From Stomorhina lunata (Eukaryota > Arthropoda > Insecta > Diptera > Rhiniidae): a stretch of 64,000 nucleotides of DNA. The notes under the pieces are model-generated. The model saw only the letters and a list, made by a program, of their open reading frames with translations, did no database searches and had not been told where the DNA came from. Positions 11,046 to 23,000 of the stretch are shown here, piece after piece. Position numbers and translations under genes: made by a program. The stretch lies in the NCBI GenBank assembly GCA_933228675.1, contig OW121744.1:114723600-114787599 (forward strand). The letters are read 5' to 3'. The first letter of the stretch is position 1. The number at the start of each line of letters is the position of its first letter.

Positions 11046-14000
11046 GTAAGAGTCCGAAAATAGAAGTTTTGAAAGACTAAAAAGTGCTATCGATCGATTT
11101 TAAAGTAAAAGAAGAAACAAATTGGAAAGGGGTGGTGACCAAAGTGCTATTGTTCCCCTTTTGGGCATATGAAAGGAAAAATCTTCAAATACTGTTGCAA
11201 AAAATTAAGGGATTCTGTGAAATTTATTTAAATTCTTAGAAAATAAGTGCAAAAATGTTGATGGAAACATGAAATATTAAACAAATATTTATGCATTTTT
11301 TCACCACGAATTTATTTCTGATAAGATTACAAAGATTATGTGGTTAGAGAATTATATTTTATACTAGACATTTTTGCATTATATATGAGGTATACGTTCC
11401 TATTGGTGGTTGGTTTCATATTTTACATTTATGGATTTATGTTTGAAGAAAGAAATGGAGTTGTGGAAGGTGAAGGTTTGCCAAGTGAAGTTTGTAAATA
11501 AATTTGCTATTAATGTAGAACAAGTGGTTGTTTTCGAAGAATGTCGGTTTTATATCAGTTCTAGTTCAGTTCTAGTTTAGTTCTAGTTCAGTTCTAGTTC
11601 ACTTCTAGTTCACTTCCAGTTCAGTTCTAGTTCACTTCTAGTTCAGTTCTTGAGTCCCTATGCTCCATTGGGAGTCAAAGTTAACAGAAGAAGTTCAGTT
11701 CTAGTTCAGTTCTAGTTCAGTTCTAGTTCAGTTCTAGTTCAGTTCTAGTTCAGTTCTAGTTCAGTTCTAGTTCAGTTCTAGTTCAGTTCTAGTTCAGTTC
11801 TAGTTCAGTTCTAGTTCAGTTCTAGTTCAGTTCTAGTTCAGTTCTAGTTCAGTTCTAGTTCAGTTCTAGTTCAGTTCTAGTTCAGTTCTAGTTCAGTTCT
11901 AGTTCAGTTCTAGTTCAGTTCTAGTTCAGTTCTAGTTCAGTTCTAGTTCAGTTCTAGTTCAGTTCTAGTTCAGTTCTAGTTCAGTTCTAGTTCAGTTCTA
12001 GTTCAGTTCTAGTTCAGTTCTAGTTCAGTTCTAGTTCAGTTCTAGTTCAGTTCTAGTTCAGTTCTAGTTCAGTTCTAGTTCAGTTCTAGTTCAGTTCTAG
12101 TTCAGTTCTAGTTCAGTTCTAGTTCAGTTCTAGTTCAGTTCTAGTTCAGTTCTAGTTCAGTTCTAGTTCAGTTCTAGTTCAGTTCTAGTTCAGTTCTAGT
12201 TCAGTTCTAGTTCAGTTCTAGTTCAGTTCTAGTTTAGTTCTAGTTCAGTTCTAGTTCAGTTCTAGTTCAGTTCTAGTTCAGTTCTAGTTCAGTTCTAGTT
12301 CAGTTCTAGTTCAGTTCTAGTTCAGTTCTAGTTCAGTTCTAGTTCAGTTCTAGTTCAGTTCTAGTTCAGTTCTAGTTCAGTTCTAGTTCAGTTCTAGTTC
12401 AGTTCTAGTTCAGTTCTAGTTCAGTTCTAGTTCAGTTCTAGTTCAGTTCTAGTTCAGTTCTAGTTCAGTTCTAGTTCAGTTCTAGTTCAGTTCTAGTTCA
12501 GTTCTAGTTCAGTTCTAGTTCAGTTCTAGTTCAGTTCTAGTTCAGTTCTAGTTCAGTTCTAGTTCAGTTCTAGTTCAGTTCTAGTTCAGTTCTAGTTCAG
12601 TTCTAGTTAAGTTCTAGTTAAGTTCTAGTTCAGTTTTAGTTCAGTTTTAGTTCAGTTCTAGTTCAGTTCTTGTTCAGTTCTAGTTCAGTTCTAGTTCACT
12701 TGTTAAGAGGGCTATGTCCAACATTTCTATAGAAAACTAAGACTATATCCCACTTTTCTATAGAAAACTATGGAAAACAAAGACTTTCTATGGAAAACTA
12801 AGACTTTCGCCAACTTTTCTATAGAAAACTAAAACTACCGCCTAATTTTCTATAGAAAACTAAGACTACCGCCAAATTTTTTATAGAAAACTAAGACTAT
12901 CGGCAACTTTTCAATAGAAGACTAAAACTATCGCCAACCTTTCTATAGAAAACAGGTTACAGCCAACTTTTCTATAGAAAACTAAGACTATCACCATCTT
13001 TTCTATAGAAAGCTAAGACTATAGCCAACATTTCTATAGAAAACTAAGGTTATTGCGAACTTATCTAAAGAAAACTAATGCTTAAAGGAACATTTATATA
13101 AAAAACTAAGGTTATTGTCAACTTTTCTATAGAAAACTTAAGGGTGTAGCAACATATAGAAAACTAAGGCAATTAATCCTAAGTTTAATTCGAAAGCTTG
13201 TGTTATATCATGTTTTAAATACACTTTTCATAGCCTTGCTTTTATAACAAGTGATACTTCTCCATTTTCGTTAAACAAAATTCCTTTTTGGAGGTGGATT
13301 TAATTTTCTCCAACTTGTTCTTTACAAGACAAAAGTTATGAGAAAAATGTATTAAAAACTAATATTTTAAATTTCTACATAATTCTTCTTATCTATTATA
13401 AAAATTTTCATAACAATATTCATCTTTGGCAAACTTCCCCATAAAAGTTAATGACTGCTTAAGTATTAGGCGCTAAAGTCAAACAAATATGACGAAGACG
13501 TTGTTGGTGACTACCATAACAATATTGTAAAGGGAGCTCTATATAAAAATTCTTTTTCTATATAATTTTGTTACAATATTCGCTTTATTACTGTTTAGTT
13601 AGTTAGGTAAAAAAAAAAAACCCTAAGTCAGCAAAAAAGTTGAATGAAAACAAAACGGCAGAAAAACGACAGTAGAAACTTTATTTGCGAATACACTCAT
13701 TCACTTAAAAGAAATATTCATTCTCGTCGTCAGTCGCCTTTGATGACACACACACACAATAAACCGCACTTATCATATGGACTCTCAAAGCCATTTGAAC
13801 GAAATCTTTTTAAACAATACTACGATAACTTTAGAAATGTTAACGGTTGTTTAGTACTTAATCGTCTTCCTCGGCATAAACACAGAACAAATAGAATAAA
13901 TATTTAATCAAAAATAAATAATAACAATAAATAAACAAAACAAATCGTGGGACGTTACATTACGTGGAGTTTTAGTTTTAAATAAAATTTGCTAAAATGT

Positions 14001-17000
14001 AATGCATTCCGCGAGGCTTAGTCTCCCCATCGATCCCCATACGTAGCGCCATAGACAAAGGAAAACTAAAACGTTTTAAATTAAATTTTAAAACATGTTT
14101 AGCTATAAATGCATGCGTCTTATGATACCGCGTCCTTCTGTTTCACGACGACCTTGCTCATGTTGCTTTCAACCTTGTTGTTTTATCTTATTAGGTTGTT
14201 GCGGCTGCTGCTCGGCCCTAAGACCACGCTACAAGCGTTTGGTGGATAATATATTTCCCGCTGTACCCGAAGATGGCCTGGTTAAATCGAATATGCAAAA
14301 GCTTACCTATTATTCGTTGGGTGCTCCAGATAAATTGGATCGTATTGGTGAATATTTGTATCAGAAGGCAACAAGGGATATTAATCGCAAACGTTACAAG
14401 TAAGTAGGAAATGCATTTGTGATTTTTTTTAATTGTATTACTAATGGAAATGAGTCATTTATAATAAAATTATGTTTGAGAGCTAGTTGGACTTAAGGAC
14501 AATAATAAAAAAATTTCCATTAGCTGCCACATCCTAGTCATCTTTATTATTTTATAATTTTTTTTTATTGTTATTTCATTCATGTTTAAAGTGTGTTGCA
14601 TTTTTTTGTGTGACATGAGCTAGTTATTCCCTTGATGAAAAAGAATGAAAACGGAAAAAAATTTACATTTTTTAAATATGTGCTATAATAAGATTATAAC
14701 TCATAATTAAATGCATTAAAACGCTTTATAACGAGTTATAATGCGATTATATTGCATTATAACTTATTTTATTGCGATTATAACGCATTATAATGCGGTT
14801 ATAATGTATTATAAATGTTAATGTATTATAATGTCATTGTAATACATTATAACGTATTATAATGAAGTTGTATTGCATTATAATGCCATTATAATGCGAT
14901 TATAATGTATTATAAAGCTTTATAATGTCATTATAATGCAATTGTAATGCATTATAACGCATTATAATGAAGTTATATTGCATTATAAAGCGTCATAATG
15001 TGATTATATTGCAATTATATTGCAGTATAACTCGTGTCATTGCGATTATAACGCTTTATAAGGCCATTATAATGCAATTGTATTCCAGTATAACTCATTT
15101 TATTGACATTGAAATGTATTTTAACGCATTATAATGCTATTATAATACATTATAACGCATAATAATGATATTATGATGCATTACAACGTATTATAATGAA
15201 ATTATATTGCATTATAATTCATGTTATTATTTAATGCTATTATAATGCATTTAAACTCATTATAATGCGATTGTATTGCATTATAACTCATTTTATTGCG
15301 ATTATAAAGCATTATAATCACATTATGTACTATAATGTATTATAAAGCATTCTAATGCCATTATAATGCGATTGTAAGGCATTATAACGCATTATAATGA
15401 AGTTATATTGCATTATAACGCGTTATAATGCGATTATAATCCGATTATAACGCAATTATAAGGTATAAAGGATTATAATGCGATTATTATGCATTAAAAC
15501 GCATTATGATGCAATTATATTGCTGTATAACTCATGTTATTGCGATTATAATGCGATTGTAATGCAATTGCATTCAAGTATAACTCATGTTATTCAGATT
15601 GAATGTATTTAACGCATTATAATGCTATTATAATACATTATAAAGCATTATAATGCTAGAATGATGCATTATAATACTAGAATGATGCATTATAATGCTA
15701 GAATGATGCATTATAACCTATTATAAAGAAATTATATTGCATTATAATTAATTTTATTGCGATTATAAAGCTGTATAATTCGATTGTAATATATTTTAAC
15801 GCTATATAATGCAACTATAATGTATTATAATGCATAATACTGTGAATATATTTTATAGAGCATTACAATGCAATTATAATATATTACAACTCACTCTAAT
15901 GCTATTATATCGCATTATAATACCATTACAATGTATTATAACACATTTAATTCTAGTTTTATATATTAGAAAGCATTAAAAAGTAAAATTAATGTATTTT
16001 AACACATTATAATGCAATTTTAATGCATTATAACGTATTATTATGTACTACAATGCATTATAATCTTATTTTTATAGTACGTACTCCACAGAAATTTATT
16101 TTTCGTGTCCAATCTTTACCTGACTTCATATTTTTTTGCTATCTAATAACTTTAAAGTTCTTTTGATTGCGGTTTCTTTTGTTTTTAATGTTCAACTTTT
16201 GGTTTTATTTATTTATTTATTTTGCTGTTATTTTTTTAAGATTTGTGGAAATTGCCATGGAAGCCATGGATATATTACTCCAAGCTTGTCATGCTCAAAC
16301 TACCCTAAATTTGTTTGTGGAATCATTTTTGCGCATGGTACAAAAATTACTCGAAGACTCGAATCCAAATTTACAAATCTTGGCTACAAATTCGGTAAGT
16401 TTATTGTTCTTTGTTTTTAATGAATCACAATTATTTTACAAATTAACATAATTATATATAAAATGAGGAAAAAAATAGATTTCATAAAAACGTGTGCTTT
16501 GGATGTAATTGGATTAACGGTCCTTGCATTAAATTTAATTAATGTAAACATTATTTGTAGAAATAGTAGATATTGGGATAGAAAACATTGATTTGGGGGT
16601 TTATAAGGCCCAACAGTGAGTGGATTAGTTTAAATTTAGTATCTTAAAAAGCTAAATTTTGTAAAACTAAATTGTTTTCTTTAAATTTTAATATTATCAC
16701 ATTTAAAGCAAATAAATCCCTTGTTTAGATTTGACTTTTTCTTCTTTTTTATATTGCCCCTTAAAAACTTTTTTGTCCCTGAAAAGTTTTTTTCTCTTTC
16801 AAAGCATCTAATTTACATATGAAACTTTAAGCCTCTGGGATTTTTGGCCATTATACGCATATCCCTGCTATTTGACATATGCTTTAGTTTCATAAAAACA
16901 TTTTATTTGGGTTATTTCCTTGGAAAAAAAACCAGCAACATTTCCCTAATGACAAATTGTTTTCTAATTGTTGTACATAAGCACGATTAAACATAGAAAT

Positions 17001-20000
17001 TATTTGCTTAAATGTTTAAAGCTTTACTATTGCTGCAATTATTTGTTTGCCAATAGAATTTAATCAAACATTTGTTTGCCTTTTACTAGAACTTCTGCTA
17101 ATAAATTGATTACATATTTATTTAAGAAATTTATTTTTCATTTAACACTTTCCTTACTACTCATAATTATTTTTTGATATATCTTTGTATTTGATAATAT
17201 TAATTACTTTTGATAAGGTAGAGGTACCGAACGAGCATATTCAATCATATTATACTCGGCTCGTTTTCTCTTTTTTTGGGTAATATGTTTGGTATTGTCT
17301 TATCTTTATGGCATAACGACAAAATGACCATGATTTTTTTCTTTTGCTAAATTTAGCTTTGACAAACTTTAATGTCATTAAAACTTTTTATTTGGTGCCA
17401 AGAATTTTATAAGAAACTTAGGAGACAAATAGTGCAATCAAATGCACAGAAGCAAAACTATTGAAACCCACCTGCACAATCGTTGCATCACGGTCTGAAA
17501 GGAAAATACAACAAGAATTATTTTGTATCTCTTCGAGTATCTCTACATTCATTTTAAGAAAAATATTGCAACACAACCATATAACTGTTTGTTAATGTCT
17601 TAGACGCTTCTTCTGGCGACTTGAAGGTGATTTTTAAGTGGATTATATATTTTCAATTCACATTATTTGTTATCACTTTGCAACTGCTTTAAACTAAACT
17701 CTATCTGTGATCTTATATCGGTTTTCTTATCTTGCCGATCTTCATTTACGATAGTCGCAGTTTTCGAATGCTATTGCTTCTTCTTCTGTTATCCTTGACT
17801 CCTAGTGGAGCATAGGGCTATTGCTTAAGAAAGAAATATTATTCAGATATGAAACATTGTGTATTTGTACTTCAGCAAAGAGGAATATATTTGTGACTTT
17901 TCCACTGCAGTCAGATCTTCGTACCGGAACGGCTAGGATTTCGATCGGGAACGGCAACTTCTGTGATATTACCAATAATATCTCAGTTTCAACAACAACT
18001 TTTGCATGATTTACTTTAGAAACCGAAGGGCTTTCTCCTTATATGTCCCATCTGACTTTCTCGCTTTTTTTAAAGTTAGATTTGCGACAGTCGCTGCTTT
18101 TACTTACTAGGAATGTTCTGAAAATAACTCCAGCTTTTCTTATCGGCTCCTGACGTGATTCCGGCTACAACTCGTTGGATGAAGGCTGAGGTAATTTCCA
18201 AAATTAAGAAAGATATATTACGTATACCGCAACTACTCGGAAATCTTAGGATTCCGAATGAGGACGGCAACTTCTGAGATATTACCAATAATATTTCAGT
18301 TACAACGACAACTTTTGCTTGATTTACTTCACAAACCGAAGGGTTTCACCAAATTTTATCCATCTGACTTTCTCGCTTTCTTAAAAGATAGATTTGCGAC
18401 AGTCGCTGCTTTTACTTACTAGGAATGTTCTGAAAACAACTTATGCTTTTCTTATCGGCTACTGACGTGATTCCGGCTCCAACTCGTAGAGTCGTAGATT
18501 CTTTCGAACTTAGCCAGAATGTGTTTGTGTCTCTTGATTGATTTCCTCTCCTTAACATTGAGTAGCACAGGATCATAGATCGTACAAGGCAGTTCGTATG
18601 TGAAACAAACTTCCCGTAGAAGTCTTCCCTTCCATGCATGTATGATGTAGGTATATTCAAGTCAAATGTACAAAACACTACTCCCCCTTTCCTCGTTCAT
18701 GAGTAGGGGCCATCCCCTGAGTGTCGATCCAAAATAAAAAAAAAAATGACAAGACAACTGAGTTTCTGTTATCGGTTATCAGTTGCCATACTTAATGTCA
18801 TTACCGCAATTGGCAACACAATTAAAGTTGAGTTGCAATACATACATAATCGAGCAACAAGGCTTAGCCTAACGATGTCGCTTGATAGGAAGCTGTTTTT
18901 TGCACGGCATTTATTTTCTTGTGTATCTACAAGATCCGTAGATTTTGCTAGGTTATTCCCCTCCCCTTTTTATATCCTTCTCTACAATAGGTGGAAAGGG
19001 TCTTAAGGGTAAAAGGTATAAGTTTGTGCTGATGTGTTACGCATAGAAATATTGGTCTTAAGCCCACCTTTAAGACTTGGAATTACTTCCTGAGTCGATT
19101 TAACGATGTCAGCCCGTCCGTCTGGCTGGACGGCTGGATGGACACCCATGTAAACCTTGTAATCAAAGTACAGGTCGCAATTCTAAAGATAATTTGATGG
19201 AATTTGGCACAGATAATTTTTTTTTTTTTTTTGATAGTGGGACCATGTCTATTTAATTTCGTCCAAATCAGTCCATTATTTATGGTACCTTCCATAGGTC
19301 CCAACTTTTGTAATAACTGTAATCAATCTGCTAAATTTCGAGATAATCGGTCCACATTTACCCTAGCTCTCATATTAGTCCAAATGACGGAAACAACTTA
19401 AATATCGAGCCCTTAGATTAAAATGATAGCAAGCGACAGGAAAAATATTGATTGTAAGCGACAAAAAAGCTTAATTAAACAAAAAAGGGGAATGTTTTGG
19501 TTCATAACATTTTTGTTTTTTGTTAGTTTGCTACTTTCGATAAACTAATTAAATTTTTTCCAAACGGTTTAGAAGTTATGGTGCAAAGTATTGTATGTGA
19601 AGTTTTTTAGTTTTACTTCAATAACTTTTAAGCTACTGGGCGGATTGTGGCGCAATATGCAGAAATCGCCAATGGGTAGTTGGACTTTTAGACCAATTTT
19701 TAAAATTGTATCTATTTTTATCACAGTGGCCTCTACACTGAGTCCAAGTTGAGCACCATTGTATGTAAAACCTATTGGTCCGTATAACTTACGTAAATAT
19801 AAACCTATCGAAAAGATTGTCACACATTCGAAAACTACTTAAGAAAGAAAAACAAATATGCTTACTGTACTACACTATCTCTAATAGTTTAAGAGATATT
19901 TAACGGAATGTCACGAATATTTAAATCTAAGGGCTCGATATATAAGTCTTCAGAAAATGTTTGTGTGATGACAAAACTTTGGAAATATTTGTCTTTATAC

Positions 20001-23000
20001 ACGAAAAATAACACCTTTGACCTCAATGGTGAAGGGTGTCGTATGGTTGGGCTTGACCGACCATAGCACTTTCTTACTTGTTTGATTTCTAAATAACACT
20101 AGCCAATTTTTATTCTAGCTTTGTTAGTTTTCCAAAGAAGTTATATAATTATATATCTAATCTCATCATGTGACCTTTTTCAAGTTCTCACCCTTTTAAA
20201 TAAACATTAACACGAGTCAAAGGCAAGCAAAATTTAACAAAACACCACAGCCTTTTCTCCCATACGCCTACGCAAAAATAACTCTACGTTTATCTAATTA
20301 CTGCAGCGGAAAAAACATTTTATTTTAATTGCCTCTTCTTCTCGAAAGGAAACAAATAAAATTAGCTTCATTTATTATGTCTTAAGAAGGATAATAAAAT
20401 ACCAATTTTGCATGTTCTTAACAATAAAAGGACATAAACATAGAAATTTATTACACTTTCATCATATTTTCCACAACATTTTCTTTGCGGAATTTTTTTT
20501 GTGTTTTTTTTTTGTAACTATTACCCTGACCTTAAAACTTAAGCTGGACTACATGGAAAAGACATGATGGCACATGTCTCTCCCAGCTTGTTTTTTATAT
20601 GTGTAGATAATTGTTCTGTTCTGTTTTCTTTTTTATATATATATATGTATTATCTTTTGCAGTTTGTAAAATTTGCCAACATTAATGAGGACACTCCTTC
20701 CTATCATCGGCGCTATGATTTTTTCATTTCGAAATTCTCCTCAATGTGTCATGGCAACAATGATAACATCGAGCTGCGTGATAGCATACGTTTGGCGGGC
20801 ATTAAAGGACTTCAAGGTGTGATACGTAAAACAGTCTCTGATGATTTAGTGGAGAATATTTGGGAAAAACAGCACATGGAAAAAATCGTACCATCATTAT
20901 TATTTAATATGCAGGTGAGAATTGCACATAAGGCAAGACAAGTATTCCTTCAAATTAAAAAAATACTAGTCGTGGTATTTTAATGACCTGTTGTGTCTGT
21001 CATTTTATTAAAAAGAAGAAAAAAAAACAAACAAACAAAAAACTCAAAACTGAATTAAATATTTATGGTATTTTATATTTTTTATATATATTTTTTCCGT
21101 ATACTTTTTTTTTCTTTTTGCAATTTTATTTCCTGTGCCTACACTTTGTATAACATTCGATCAATCAAAAACGTATAAAACTATTTACTACACTTTACCA
21201 ATAAACCTAATAATATACTACAAATTTTATTTTTATCAAAATAACACTGACACTGAATTGTTTTAGTTTGGCGTTAACGTTATGTTTATGAAGAAAAATA
21301 TGTTGGCGGTAATTTTTTAATTAATAATCCATATTTAAAACTTATTTAATAATAAATTTTTAAACAAAATTTTCTTTTAATTCAAAACTTTTCTTCTTCT
21401 GTTTTTAAATGCACCACCACCTTTTCAAAATTTTATTAATTAAAAGATACACTCATAAATTTTTAATTTCAATTGGTTTTTTGCAATACAAAATGTTAAT
21501 TTGATGTACTTTCTGTCTTATAATTACACGTTTATACTAATAATTTCGTTTTTCATTTAGTCTGGTGATTTGACGCCTGTGGAGGATGCCACCAATGTAA
21601 CGCCACCTGTTTTGGCTGAAGAAGTTCTACGTGAATTAGTGGGTCGTGCCTCATTTGGTCATATCAGAAGCGTTTTGAAGCCATTGCTAACGTAAGTGTT
21701 TAAACCGAACTCTAAAACTAAACTCTAAAACAGAACTGGAACATGAACTGGAACTGAACTAAAGCAGAACTAAAATACAACTAGAACAGAATTAGAAGAG
21801 AAGTGGAACATAATTGGAACAGAACTAGAACAAAATTAGAACAGGAAATAACTGAATGAACTAGAACAGAACTAAAACAGAACTAGAACAGAACTAGAAC
21901 AGAACTAGAACAGAATCAAGAACAGAATCAAGAACAGAATCAAGAACAGAATCAAGAACAGAATCAAAAACAGAATCAAGAACAGAATCAAGAAAAGAAT
22001 CAAAAACAGAATTAAGAACAGAATCAATAACAAAATCAAAAACAGAATCAAGAACAGAATCAAGAACTTAATCAAGAGCAGAATCAAGAATAGAATTAAG
22101 AACAGAATCAAGAACAGAATCGAGAACATAATCAAGAACAGAATGATGAACAGAATCAAGAACAGAATTAATAACAAAATCAAGAACAGAATCAAGAACA
22201 GAATTATGAACAGAATTAAGAGCAGAATCAAGATATCAAGATCAGAATCAAGAACATAATACAAAACAGAACCAAGTACAAAATTAGACAAGTACTAAAA
22301 CAGAGTAAATCTAGAACTGAGCAATAAATTAACCTACAAGTTATCTAAAATCTACTTTTATCTTTCGCGCTCATTTTTAAACATTCTTCTCTCTTCTTCC
22401 AGACACTTGGATCGCCATGAATTATGGGTGCCCAACACCTTTGCCATACACACCTTCCGCATTGTCATGATATCCATACAGCCGCAGTATTCCTACACCG
22501 TAGTGGAAACTCTCATGCAACATTTAGATAATAATTTCAAATCATCCCCCAAAACTCGTACTTCTCTGGCTGTAGTACTCTCCAAGATCATAGCCATAGC
22601 TGCCGGTGAGAGTGTCGGGCCCTCAGCCCTAGACATTATCAACAATTTACTCACCCACCTAAGGACCAGTGTCAGTAACACATCGGAAATTACATCCGAA
22701 GAATCGCAATATCAAGAGGCTCTCATTAATGCTTTGGGTGAATTTGCCAACCATCATCCCGATTATCAGAAAATCGAAATTATGCTCTTCATTATGAACA
22801 CAGTCCCTGACTTGTCCAAGAAAAGCAAAGGCGATCAAATGTTACAGAATATTCTCTTGAAATCTCTGCTCAAGGTGGGCACACAATACAGTACTGTTTC
22901 GTTTGAAAAGGCTTTTCCAGCCAGTTTTCTGCAGCCTTTATTGAAAATGGCTCGTAATCCTCATGATACCACACGCATCATTGTCATGCAAATTTTCCAA

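Noticed and set aside
1571..13165. CRISPR array, given constant repeats and constant-length spacers
   Set aside because: The 17-bp partner is the same within each array rather than unique per unit, there are no cas genes, and the genome is eukaryotic.
14095..14194. Upstream extension of stmA exon 2 beginning MFSYKCMRLMIPRP
   Set aside because: This stretch is the pyrimidine-rich tract before a strong acceptor; two upstream exons fit the acceptor in phase, and the extension is not family-like. It would require intron retention.
21905..22291. Minus-strand Leu/Ile-rich 128-codon frame resembling a membrane protein
   Set aside because: It arises from the 12-bp AACAGAATCAAG intronic repeat.
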